Source: Oscillospiraceae bacterium (GTDB taxonomy: Bacteria > Bacillota > Clostridia > Oscillospirales > Ruminococcaceae). Taken from it: DNA of 62,834 nucleotides. A program made the translations under genes and the position numbers. Under the pieces are notes generated by a model that saw only the letters and a list, made by a program, of their open reading frames with translations, did no database searches and was not told where the DNA came from. The DNA lies in assembly GCA_017550285.1 (NCBI GenBank), contig JAFZPP010000044.1:1-62834 (forward strand). Direction: 5' to 3'. This document shows, piece after piece, positions 1-8,228 of this stretch. Each line of letters starts with the position of its first letter. Position 1 is the first letter of the stretch.

Positions 1-2
1 CA

Positions 3-116
3 GAAGAAGGCTTACTGCGGGAAAGTCTTTATAAAAACGGGCAGTATCATGACCTTATGATTCTTTCCGTTTTAGAGAGTGAATATCGTCGTACAAAGCA
101 GGAGCATGAAGGATGA
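3..116 (+). CDS. GNAT-family N-acetyltransferase, C-terminal end only
   Basis: The window opens inside a reading frame of 37 residues that stops at 114-116. The tail EEGLLRES-YKNGQYHD followed by a hydrophobic strand and LESEY is typical of the last strand and helix of RimJ/RimL-like GNAT acetyltransferases, which transfer acetyl from acetyl-CoA to an amine. The acetyl-CoA binding part lies outside the window, so substrate and start cannot be judged. Confidence 0.6.
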   Translation, partial: EEGLLRESLYKNGQYHDLMILSVLESEYRRTKQEHEG

Positions 117-286
117 TCCAATCGAGAAAGCCGAGCACGTTAAGTGCGTGGTATTGATGACGAAGCAAGGATAAAACGGAGGAATCATATGGGACTGCAT
201 TTTATGGATTCGATATTTGACGCATACCTTCATATAATATGGGAATACTTTTTTCTAAGGTTACATCCGGCAGAATGATATAGGGA

Positions 287-318
287 AGCACCGCCTGACC
301 GGATAATCAGGCGGTGCT
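287..318. terminator. Perfect 12-bp hairpin between the acetyltransferase and the broken dockerin gene
   Basis: Arms 287-298 and 307-318 are perfect complements (AGCACCGCCTGA and its inverse) with an 8-base loop. There is no clear T-run on either side. It sits where the left-edge plus-strand gene and the minus-strand dockerin remnant converge, so a terminator role is likely but not proven. Positions 117-286 hold no recognisable gene. Confidence 0.45.
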
Positions 319-341
319 TGCTGTTTATGATGTCTTATCGT

Positions 342-720
342 TCATGCTGTCTCTTCATCGGGAAGCCATTTGTCAAAATCTGTCCAGAGATACTCTGTCA
401 TCTTTTGCAGGAACGGAAGCTGCTGCCCCTGCGGCTTCTTTCCAAGCAAATCATCCCATGTGACTGTTTCACCCGAAAGGGTATTGCTCACATAGTAAAG
501 CAGGATCGTCTTTGCATCTTCAACAGACACCTCTCCGTCGCCGTTGACATCGGCTGCTTATATCTGCTGATTCGTGAGTCCGCTGTCCATTCCTGCCATG
601 GCTCGAGAACAGCTTGATATATTCCGCTTTCATCACCCAGCGGTTATTCAGATCCATCTGCACGCCCTGCGGCTGATTAAAATCTGTGAACGAGATCTGC
701 TTCTCTCATAAACTTATTCT
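342..720 (-). pseudogene. Remnant of a secreted dockerin protein
   Basis: The reverse strand encodes the end of a type I dockerin: DVNGDGEVSVEDAKTILLYY, then a tail ending WDDLLGKK, as in the intact dockerin at 12664-15240. The reading frame is broken twice. An in-frame TAA stands just before AADVNGDGE where the intact copy has Gln (CAA to TAA). Further upstream, the residues MAGMDSGL are in a different frame from the preceding stretch around VQMDLNNRWVMKAEYIKLF, which implies a frameshift near 600. Nothing upstream of about 720 gives a signal peptide or catalytic module. The original enzyme type is unknown. Confidence 0.7.
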
Positions 721-808
721 TGGTGTCTCCTGAAGTGCAAGTTTTTTCGGCTTAATCTTTACATTGCTATTATACCGTATGTTATCGCTTTTTCGAACTA
801 CGCGGGTT

Positions 809-1441
809 TTATTTGACTTGAGGAGAAACAATTTCAAGTTGAATCTGCCTGTTTCCGAAATCATGATATTTTGTATCATGCGTGACCATGATGATCGTTT
901 TTCCCATTTTGTTCAGATCCGAAAGAATGCCCATGACTTTTTCCGCATTTGCAGCATCCAACGAACCGGTCGGTTCATCTGCAAGAATCAGGCTGCATTT
1001 TTTCACCATGAGTCTTGCGAGTGCGATGCGCTGCTGCTCACCGCCGGAGAGCGAAAAAACCTTTTGATCCTCTGTTCCTGCCATTCCGACACGGGAGAGA
1101 GCATCCTGAACGGAAATCTCACTACGCGCCTGACTGCGCACCATATTCAGATTATCTGCAACGGTTTTATTTTCCACGAGTGCGAAATTTTGGAACAGAA
1201 ATCCGACATATTGCCGGAAATACAGCTTCAGATTTTTCGTTCTGGTGATATTCAGATCATCCACAATAATCTCGCCGGCATCGACAGGCTCAATGCCGCC
1301 GATCATATTGAGCAGCGTTGTTTTTCCGCAGCCGCTTGCGCCGGTGAATACAACGAATTCCCCGTCTGTAATTTCAAGCGAGAGACCATCAAACAGAATG
1401 TGTGTACCGAATGACTTTTTGAGTCCTTTAATTTGTATCAT
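809..1441 (-). CDS. ABC transporter ATP-binding protein of a bacteriocin-type exporter
   Basis: A 210-residue ABC ATPase that would energise the permease encoded just upstream (1438-3441). Walker A GASGCGKT is near residue 35, the signature LSGGEQQR near 130, Walker B LILADEPTGSLD near 150, and the H-loop THD near 185. Its start overlaps the permease stop as ATGA, so translation is coupled. Length and partner fit the small LolD/MacB-like ATPases found beside lactococcin-972-type peptides (TIGR03608-like). The transported substrate is inferred from context: most likely the secreted peptide of 3516-3986, or immunity to it. Confidence 0.85.
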   Translation of the reverse strand: MIQIKGLKKSFGTHILFDGLSLEITDGEFVVFTGASGCGKTTLLNMIGGIEPVDAGEIIVDDLNITRTKNLKLYFRQYVGFLFQNFALVENKTVADNLNMVRSQARSEISVQDALSRVGMAGTEDQKVFSLSGGEQQRIALARLMVKKCSLILADEPTGSLDAANAEKVMGILSDLNKMGKTIIMVTHDTKYHDFGNRQIQLEIVSPQVK

Positions 1442-3441
1442 AATGCACCGCCTTTCAGAATTTTTGTGATTTTCTGCTTTTCGATCCGCCGGATCAGTAC
1501 AGCAATCAGCAGGATATTCAGCAGAAACAGAATAACCGGTACTGCGATTGCGGACGAAAGCGGCAGAAGCTGTTTCCAGAGCGACGCCGTTACAGCCAGC
1601 AGTAAATTGACAATCAGCACACCGGCTGCACCGGTAAAATGCTTGTGATTCTTCTGAAAAACGGATTCACCCAGCGTCTTGCGGATTGCAAGCTCGGTTG
1701 CATGCACCTGATAATCCAGCTTCAGAATCGTATACATCACGGAAATATAAAAGATGAATGCAAGAAACGCGATCAGGACAGACATCAGCAGAAGGGCTTT
1801 CTGAATCTGATAGTCAATGTAGAATTTCTCATAGATATTGGTCATAATCGGTTTAACCGGATAATTCTGCATTATGCGCTCCATTTCGGCAACATCCGTG
1901 CAGCGGAAAATGGTGCCTGTCAGCAGATAATCGTGATTGACCGGATGATTCCGCTTTCCGGTGTACTGATATGTATCAGATGCAATGCAGATCACCGGAA
2001 GATTCACAAAGCGGAATTTGCTGTTTGTCTTCTGCGTAAAGCAGAGCAGGGATTCGCCCGGCTGATAGGTGCAGTACTGAATGCGGCTTTTCTCCGGATA
2101 ATACCCTTCACAGCTGTCAAAGGTTGATGCGAAGAGTTGCCGCATTTTCTGCTGCTCAGTCGGCGGCAGATTCTCCGGCATCAGATAGGCAAGATCATAG
2201 TTTGTGAGGTCGATTGCGGCGGCCTCCGGATAAACGCTTTGCAGATACGGCAGGGCATTGTGATTGCAGTAGACCGGATCCCAGAGCCGGTTCGTCCGCT
2301 CATTGATCTCTGCTTCATCCTGAATGACAACGCTTTCCAGTTCGGTGTCGATCTTCTCCTGCATTTGCCGGAGAACGTCGCGCACCTCTGCCATGTAGTC
2401 CATATCCGTCAGCATGCGGTTGCTGACCTTCATATCAAAGCTGTATTCCAGATAGACATAATCACGTTTATCGCGGAAAAAATGTTCTGCAACACGGTAT
2501 CTGCCGAGTGACGGCACCATTACGGTGCAGATCAGAATGATTACGCAGCTCACGACTGCGGCAACTTTTCCGAGACCGGAGGTCAGGCTCAGAACGTGAC
2601 CGGAGAGCTGATGCCCGTAGACCATTTCCTTCGGCGCAATTTTCAGCAGATGCAGATTGACAATCCAGATGCCAAATACAAACGGAATAAACAGGAGATA
2701 TACATTCCGGTAGAAGCGCGGCATCTGCGTATAGAACCGCTGTGCCGCAGTGCAGATGACAAATATCAGTGATAAAATAAGCGTATCCGTCAGTGAAATG
2801 CGGACATAATGCAGCCATGCGGAATCGCCGTTCAGTACGCGGATTGCAACCTCTTTCTTCTCAAAGGACGAATCCAGATAGCAGTAAAGCAGCAGCAGAA
2901 TCAGCGAAAAGCCGAGCATAAAATGCGGCAAATAATGTTCTATCCACAAGAGATCGCCTTCGTTTACATAGGAGACCAAGTTGTAATGCAGCTTGTTTTT
3001 GACTTCCAGCACAAATGCGCTGCAATCTGCTTTTTCGCCGATCATATACCATGTTCCTGCACCAAGTATTGCGTCGGAATCCGCTTTCAGATCGGCAAAA
3101 TTTCCGGCGCCGACCTCATATACTCTGCCGATCGGATTCCGGATGATGCCGGGCCTGAGTCCGAGATATTTGTTCCATAAAACATCCCGGTTTTCATCAG
3201 AGCAATAGATCGTGTTTTCCATGATCAGCTCTGATTGCAGGCGATCATAGCTTGTGAACAGAATCACATTGTGCCGCTGTGCGGCGGCATCCATTTCGAG
3301 CGGATCGACATGCTCAGAATTCTCCATAGTCATGAAATACTGCCCCGGCAGCCCGAGCTCCGGCGAGGCGCCGAGCAGCATATTCAGAATGATTGAGACT
3401 GCAAACAGAATAAACGCAGCCGCGTATTTTGATAGTTTCAT
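1438..3441 (-). CDS. Large ABC permease, bacteriocin-associated 7-TM type
   Basis: A 667-residue membrane protein with an N-terminal TM segment, a long extracytoplasmic domain, a central group of about four TM helices, a second extracytoplasmic stretch and three C-terminal TM helices. This size and layout match the bacteriocin-associated integral membrane (DUF1430/TIGR01654-like) proteins, distant relatives of FtsX/MacB permeases. A ribosome site AGGAG lies upstream of ATG 3441. It is followed without a gap by its ATPase and preceded by a secreted-peptide gene 75 bp upstream, with a perfect hairpin in between. The role in export or self-immunity is inferred from neighbours. Confidence 0.75.
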   Translation of the reverse strand: MKLSKYAAAFILFAVSIILNMLLGASPELGLPGQYFMTMENSEHVDPLEMDAAAQRHNVILFTSYDRLQSELIMENTIYCSDENRDVLWNKYLGLRPGIIRNPIGRVYEVGAGNFADLKADSDAILGAGTWYMIGEKADCSAFVLEVKNKLHYNLVSYVNEGDLLWIEHYLPHFMLGFSLILLLLYCYLDSSFEKKEVAIRVLNGDSAWLHYVRISLTDTLILSLIFVICTAAQRFYTQMPRFYRNVYLLFIPFVFGIWIVNLHLLKIAPKEMVYGHQLSGHVLSLTSGLGKVAAVVSCVIILICTVMVPSLGRYRVAEHFFRDKRDYVYLEYSFDMKVSNRMLTDMDYMAEVRDVLRQMQEKIDTELESVVIQDEAEINERTNRLWDPVYCNHNALPYLQSVYPEAAAIDLTNYDLAYLMPENLPPTEQQKMRQLFASTFDSCEGYYPEKSRIQYCTYQPGESLLCFTQKTNSKFRFVNLPVICIASDTYQYTGKRNHPVNHDYLLTGTIFRCTDVAEMERIMQNYPVKPIMTNIYEKFYIDYQIQKALLLMSVLIAFLAFIFYISVMYTILKLDYQVHATELAIRKTLGESVFQKNHKHFTGAAGVLIVNLLLAVTASLWKQLLPLSSAIAVPVILFLLNILLIAVLIRRIEKQKITKILKGGAL

Positions 3442-3460
3442 GCTGTTCTCCTATGTAAAG

Positions 3461-3496
3461 CATAATAGGAGCATCGGTCGGGATGCTCCTATTATG
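3461..3496 (-). terminator. 14-bp perfect hairpin between the peptide gene and the permease (attenuator)
   Basis: Arms 3461-3474 (CATAATAGGAGCAT) and 3483-3496 are perfectly complementary with an 8-base loop. On the minus strand it follows the stop of the secreted peptide gene (3516) and precedes the permease ribosome site. There is no U-run of terminator length. It probably gives partial termination or protects the 3' end of the peptide mRNA, so that peptide exceeds transporter. Confidence 0.55.
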
Positions 3497-3515
3497 CGAT
3501 TATTCAATCTAAAGA

Positions 3516-3986
3516 TTACCAGTAAACAACGCCGCGGAATTTAACATAGCTACCGGTTTTAATTCCTTTCTGCGACCCGGTAGTTACAACGCTATTGCCC
3601 CATGTAAAGGAACTCCAAGATGTTGCTCCATTGTCCATATTGGTAACACTTCCATCAAAGCCGGAATCATTGCGGATACCCGTAATCTGAGTATAGGCCT
3701 TATCATGTCCATATGCAACATCGTAGTTGTAAAATGCTGTAACATAACCAGTTTCAATCAACTGACCGCTTTGATAGTACGGTCTCTTAAGAGACGCAGC
3801 ATACTTCGATTTCCAACCGAATCCACTTGAGAAACTGTATCTTGTAAATGTAGCATAATTGCTTCTTGCATTAGCATGATATCCGCCATTATTATCATAT
3901 GCAGCGGATGCCGGAACAGAAGTTACCGTCATTGCAGAAAGAGAGAGAACTGCCGCTCCGATTACAGACAAAAATTTCTTATTCAT
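3516..3986 (-). CDS. Small secreted protein, candidate bacteriocin of a lactococcin-972-like cluster
   Basis: A 156-residue precursor with a classical Sec signal peptide (MNKK, a hydrophobic run, then cleavage near VPASA-A at residue 28). The mature part of about 128 residues is rich in Tyr, Ser, Gly, Asn and Thr, has no Cys, and ends in an aromatic VVYW. AAAGGAG lies 9 bases before ATG 3986. It precedes a 7-TM permease and an ATPase, the order of lactococcin-972 operons. It is longer than known Lcn972 precursors (about 90 residues) and I do not recognise the mature sequence, so bacteriocin function is an inference from context. Confidence 0.55.
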   Translation of the reverse strand: MNKKFLSVIGAAVLSLSAMTVTSVPASAAYDNNGGYHANARSNYATFTRYSFSSGFGWKSKYAASLKRPYYQSGQLIETGYVTAFYNYDVAYGHDKAYTQITGIRNDSGFDGSVTNMDNGATSWSSFTWGNSVVTTGSQKGIKTGSYVKFRGVVYW

Positions 3987-4086
3987 AATATATACTCCTT
4001 TTGTGTCGTTTGTTTGAGTCTCATATATTTACATCGGCGCGCACGATATAAAACAATGTTAATACAGTGGTAGAGTGAGAACAATG

Positions 4087-4680
4087 TCAAATGACATGAA
4101 AGACTTTATTCAGATTACCAAAAAGGCGCATCAGTTCATCATGCCCTTCTTCATAGAGTTTTTTTTCCTGTTCAGAAAAATCTGCTCCGTTTTTTAGCTC
4201 ACCGTCCGGACCCAGTATGCAGAAAACGGAGGTTTGTTCACCGGATGCTTCCAGTGAACCGTCTGCATCAAAGCGTTCTATGGAGCAGCGATAATTTTGA
4301 ATCGAACCATCATAATAAAAACCTGCCAGAATGTCAATCTGAAAATCCGATCCGTTTTGCAGATAGGATTCAACGGTGTTTCCGTATTCTGTCTTAATCG
4401 GCTTTCTGTCATCCATTATAACTGACGGGAAATTGCCGATGTGGCAGTCAAATGAACCGAAATCAGGCATTGAAAAATAATAATGATCGCCTTGCTCATC
4501 TTCTGCAATATAAACAGTCTCTCTTGTCTGTGGATAATGCTCTGCTTGAAAATCCATATCAGTCTGATTCAGATGCGGCATCCAGACAAAATTCCGATAG
4601 AACAGCCACACACCGCAATAAAGCAGCACCAGCCCGAGCACAATGCACGGCAAAATAAACAGAGTTTTCTTTTTCTTCAT
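4087..4680 (-). CDS. Membrane-anchored hypothetical protein
   Basis: A 197-residue protein with a lysine-rich N-terminus, one TM helix (residues 7-28) and an extracytoplasmic domain of about 165 residues with no motif I recognise. A ribosome site AAAGGGAG precedes ATG 4680 by about 10 bases. It lies upstream of the peptide/ABC cluster on the same strand but 100 bp away. A 27-bp perfect palindrome overlaps its probable promoter (4706-4747). Possible roles such as immunity or sensing are speculation from position. Confidence 0.6.
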   Translation of the reverse strand: MKKKKTLFILPCIVLGLVLLYCGVWLFYRNFVWMPHLNQTDMDFQAEHYPQTRETVYIAEDEQGDHYYFSMPDFGSFDCHIGNFPSVIMDDRKPIKTEYGNTVESYLQNGSDFQIDILAGFYYDGSIQNYRCSIERFDADGSLEASGEQTSVFCILGPDGELKNGADFSEQEKKLYEEGHDELMRLFGNLNKVFHVI

Positions 4681-4705
4681 TCAGCATATCTCCCTTTGAA
4701 AAATC

Positions 4706-4747
4706 TATACAAATAATAGTATTATTTGTATATTAAAACAAAATCAA
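4706..4747 (-). promoter_or_regulatory. Promoter with 27-bp palindromic operator before the 4087-4680 gene
   Basis: On the minus strand TTGATT (4742-4747) and TAATAC (4719-4724) are separated by 17 bases. Positions 4706-4732 form a perfect palindrome of 13+1+13 bases (TATACAAATAATA, one base, inverse) covering the -10. This is the geometry of a repressor operator. The regulator is not evident next door. Confidence 0.6.
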
Positions 4748-4776
4748 GGGTTTGTCAAGACCAATTCGGTGAGCGG

Positions 4777-5094
4777 TCAAAATAAGGCGGCGAACGGTCG
4801 TTTTGGCTCACGAGGATGTGGCATTGACATGAAGTATTCGTTAATGGCACATGTCGGAAATCTCACGGCGCTTTTGTAGTACTCCTCCGGTGATGAGAGT
4901 ATACTAACCAGCGGAGCAATCATACTCATGCGTCGCTCAGCGATTTCCTTTGCCACAGTTAGGTTTATTGCTTTTGTTTTCCCGGGAACATCTGCTGCCC
5001 TGACAAAACAGGTGGGCATTCTATCAAAATAGACTGTCTTGCCTTGACAGAGCATATGCCAGCGTGACAAAATACATTCACTTTTGGATGACAA
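4777..5094 (-). CDS. Short unrecognised reading frame, possibly a mobile-element remnant
   Basis: A 105-residue frame with no clear ribosome site. The segment around KEIAERRMSMIAPLVS faintly recalls the N-terminal helical region of Mu/rve-type transposases, but I cannot support a family call. It sits in a stretch (4750-5540) with decayed genes on both sides, so it may be a fragment or not a gene. The rest of 5095-5300 holds nothing I recognise. Confidence 0.25.
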   Translation of the reverse strand: MSSKSECILSRWHMLCQGKTVYFDRMPTCFVRAADVPGKTKAINLTVAKEIAERRMSMIAPLVSILSSPEEYYKSAVRFPTCAINEYFMSMPHPREPKRPFAALF

Positions 5095-5294
5095 ATTGGT
5101 TGGGCAGTTGCGGCAGCATCAGAAATGCTGCTCATATTGTTTACAGTATATCATAGAATGCCGATAAATGCAATATCTTGTTGATCAAATATCCGGCATC
5201 CCGATTTTACTGATCATAATTTCATGTGAATGGCAGGTGTATTGTGCTTTTTCAAGTCGTCCGTCCTATCAACATCTGATTATTCTGAAGGAAC

Positions 5295-5338
5295 AAAAAA
5301 CAACACACCCGTCAATCACATTCCTGATGGGCGTGTTG
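5295..5338 (-). terminator. Orphan intrinsic terminator
   Basis: An inverted repeat (5301-5314 with 5325-5338, two imperfect pairs) is followed on the minus strand by a run of T (the AAAAAA at 5295-5300). No intact minus-strand gene ends here, so it probably belonged to a lost gene. Confidence 0.5.
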
Positions 5339-5541
5339 TGATATATTCGCTTGTCTTACTGTAATTTGGGCAACTTTTAGTCAACTATTTGGCTGAAAGC
5401 CACATTAAAATTGGATAAGCTGATTTCCCTATTCGAGCTGATTTTGTCGATACAGCGAACTTTTCTGCTGGTGCTGTTTTGTCGCGATAAGCCGCGATTA
5501 TAATAGCATATAACCAGCGCGAGTACTCTTATGATAACGCT

Positions 5542-6186
5542 ATGACGGAATTGATCCGTCATACGATTGAGTTTATCAAGCGGAAGCCTTATGGACGGCA
5601 GCTGCTTGTGAAAGTTAAAGATGAAGTACAGCTGATTGTGGATGTGACACAGCAATATGAGCTGTATGACCGAAGAAAGGTCGTCATCGTCAATTCCCAC
5701 AATCCAATCCGTCACGCCTATTACCGTGAGTATCGAGCATTGCAGCACCTGTGCTTGCTGATTTTGAAAAATCAGGAGCATAATATCGGATCCGGCTCTC
5801 GTCAGATCTATGGTATCCTGTTTGACGGGGCATGGCTGTGGGAGGAATACATTCACTCACTTGTCAGTGATTTCTTCTATCATCCAATGAATAGAAGCGG
5901 AGATGGAAAGCAATGGCTCTTCTCTCCGAAGAATGGATTGATATATCCAGATTTCATTGGCAAGGATCAGCAGCAGCGTATCATAGCCGATGCAAAATAC
6001 AAACCGTTTGGAAATATCTACGGGGATGACTATTTACAGCTGTTGGCATATATGCTGCGGTTCGACGCCAAGAGTGGATACTATTTCTATCCGGAGAAAG
6101 GTATATCCGTCGATCAGAAGATCGTATGCGACAAACAATCGACGCCTTGCAGTAAAGAACTAGCCTTGCCGGAATGGCGAGGCTAG
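5542..6186 (+). pseudogene. McrC-type restriction nuclease subunit, N-terminally truncated
   Basis: This 214-residue frame matches the C-terminal half of McrC, the nuclease partner of the McrB GTPase in 5-methylcytosine-dependent restriction. It has the helical region ELIRHTIEFIK, then the PD-(D/E)XK nuclease core with YPDF near residue 132 and IIADAKYK near 150. In-frame stops lie just upstream (TAA about 50 bases before, around 5490), and the N-terminal part that contacts McrB is missing. No mcrB is in the window. An IS66 element begins right after the stop. Likely a remnant, although the nuclease core looks intact and a short product from ATG 5542 is conceivable. Confidence 0.6.
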
Positions 6187-6673
6187 TAGCATCATGTATT
6201 AAGTGGTAAAATGATCGTCCCGACAGGCTGCGAGAACAGCTCCGTCAGGTACTGCTCTGTGTTCAATCCGTTTGCCTGAGCCGTTGCCAGGATCGAATAA
6301 AGTACAGCGCTTGCTTTCGCACCATTCGCTGTATTACAATGAATCCAGTTTTTCCTGCCAACGGTAAACGGGCGAATCGCATTTTCAGCGCGATTATTGT
6401 CAAGAGGAACATTGCCGTCCTCTAAAAATGTGTAGAGATTCGTCTTTTCATGCAGTGCATAATTCACCGCTTTCGCCAGATTACCGTTCCCGCTGACCTG
6501 TAAAGTTTCAAGCCGCGCAAAAAGCCCGTCCAGCAAAGGCTTGATCTTTGCAAGACGCTGTTGTTTTCTTTTGTCCGCTGACATTTCTTTCAGCTGGCTT
6601 TCTTCATGGTAGATACGGTCGAAGCATTTGACTGCTTCTGTTGCGTATGATACACTGTAAATTGGCTTTTCAC

Positions 6674-7079
6674 TGTATATGCCGGAAGCAAAACCGCATC
6701 TGCACGGACTCTGAACCGCGCTTTGCCGGTACCTCGACCGCACCTTTGCCGGTGTAGAACCGCACTTCATTTGGATGCAATCTGCATTGTTGTGGATGTG
6801 AGTGAGCTTTTATGCCGCAAAAGCCGCTTGACAGTGAGTAGGAGTGTGGTAGGCTGGTGGCCAGGCAGCAGCCCTCGTGGCTGCCTGCCTGTGCTGCCGG
6901 ACTACCGCGCTCATAGAGGCTTGCTGTCAAGTGGACTGTGGAATAAATGCGAACGGACTGAACGAGCATTATATTGCTCATTCGTCCAAGATTATCACAC
7001 TTAGTTGGGGTGCGGTTCTTGTCCGGCAAGAGTGCGGTCGAATCCCCGTGCAGATGCGGTTCTTGTGGCGGCATACACA
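6674..7079. mobile_element. 406-bp MITE-like element with 22-bp end-repeat arrays
   Basis: The ends are inverted: TGTATATGCCG at 6674 and the complement of TGTGTATGCCG ending at 7079, giving TGT...ACA termini. The flanking TTTCAC (6668-6673 and 7080-7085) is the target duplication. Inside the left end, ACCGC recurs at 6693, 6715, 6737 and 6759, exactly 22 bp apart. Inside the right end, on the other strand, it recurs at 7060, 7038 and 7016, also 22 bp apart, and the first motif is 19 bases from the tip at both ends. Such arrays are typical of binding sites for Tn7/Tn552/IS21/Mu-type rve transposases. No transposase is encoded, so it must be mobilised in trans. Confidence 0.88.
6824..6934 (+). 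other. Structured core of the 406-bp element (possible RNA fold)
   Basis: On the plus strand 6824-6834 pairs with 6924-6934 (11 bp, one G-U), 6842-6852 with 6902-6912 (11 bp, two G-U), and a GC-rich hairpin lies at 6860-6890. Because the wobble pairs work on the plus strand but would be A-C mismatches on the minus strand, a plus-strand RNA is favoured. Whether it is transcribed is unknown. Confidence 0.45.
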
Positions 7080-8228
7080 TTTCACTCGGCATCGCGTTGA
7101 CAAAAGCCCGGCGAACATGAATCATGCACGCGACATGCTTTACGCCGGTGACCTTATGGTAGCCGCTGAACCCGTCCCGCACCAGATAGCCGTGAAAGCC
7201 TTGCAGGAATTCCTGTGCATTCGCACCTTTTCTGGTTGGCTTATAATCGAAAATGACGATGCTGCGGTCATTCATCTTTCCGTTGCAGTACACCCACATC
7301 TTGGATTCGGTGGTCGCTTTCCTGCCTTCCTCATGCAGAACCTGAACCGGGGTTTCGTCTGCATGAATCACAGAACTGGTCAGAAGCAGTTCGTGCATTT
7401 TCTCTACAACAGGGAGACACCATTTCTCCGCTGCGGTCAGGATCCAGTTAGACATGGTTGCTTTCAGCAGCGGGATATGCTTCGATGCCAAATCTTTTTC
7501 CTGTCGGTGCAGCGGCACAGCTTTGGCATATTTTTCATATACAATATGCGCCATCAGTTCCGGTGAGCAGAAGCTGCCCGGAATCATCGGCTTCGGATAG
7601 TATGCCCGGCGGATATTGCAGCGCTCAATGTCATCAGATTCGTTGTCATGATCAGATGGATATTCACCGCACTCCGGACACTTATATGTGTATACGATAT
7701 GACGGCGGATATGGTATTTTGCAGGGGTAAATACCAGCTCGTCATAAGCCTTTTCCTTGCCGATCTCCTTCATCTCCGCTCCGCAGATCTCGCAGACAGG
7801 ATGTTCTTCTTTATGCTCGATCTCCTCAACAGGTAGTTTACTCATCCAATCATCATGTGTACGCTTTTTCTTGCGCTTATGCTCCGGGACAGTTATGGTT
7901 TCTTCGGCGGGTTTCACAGACTGTTCCTGTTCTTCCGGGAACAGTGTAAGCTGCTGACCGTTGTCCATGATGACAGAGCTTTGTTCTGTTTTGCGTCCGA
8001 AGACCTGCTTTTTTAACCATGCGAGCTGTTCCTGCACCAAAGCAAGTTCTTCTTCCAGAACTGAGACACGCGAACGGAGCGCAGCATTTTCCTGCGCTAA
8101 TGACAGTTCATTATGCACTGCATTCTGCTCAGACATACCGCACTCCTCCGTTCGTATTATCTACTTATATTATACCATAAAACGTGCAAAAAAGCAAGGG
8201 AAATGGCCGATTTTCCTTGCTTTTTCCT

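Larger units (their letters stand above)
6192..8136 (-). pseudogene. IS66 transposase TnpC, split by a 406-bp insertion
   Basis: The N-terminal part (8136 down to 7080) has the leucine-zipper-like start, a CxxC zinc-binding region (CEICGAE, YKCPECGEYPSD) and the first catalytic Asp region HADETPV. The C-terminal part (6673 down to 6192) has the NNRAENAIRPF region with the catalytic Glu. Between them sits 6674-7079 plus a duplicated TTTCAC. Subtracting 412 bases from 1945 leaves 1533, exactly 511 codons, and joins NAMPSEK to PIYSVSY in frame. As it stands, translation reads from the N-part into the insert and ends in nonsense, so TnpC is inactive. Confidence 0.9.

Noticed and set aside
5377-5856. 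Minus-strand frame of 159 codons opposite the McrC remnant
   Set aside because: No motif, and it is explained as the complement of the McrC coding sequence.
6680-7079. Group II intron or IS605-type (HEARO) insertion in tnpC
   Set aside because: The GCGGTTC motifs first suggested intron domain V, but the exact 22-bp arrays, inverted TGT/ACA ends and 6-bp duplication fit a DDE-type DNA element instead.
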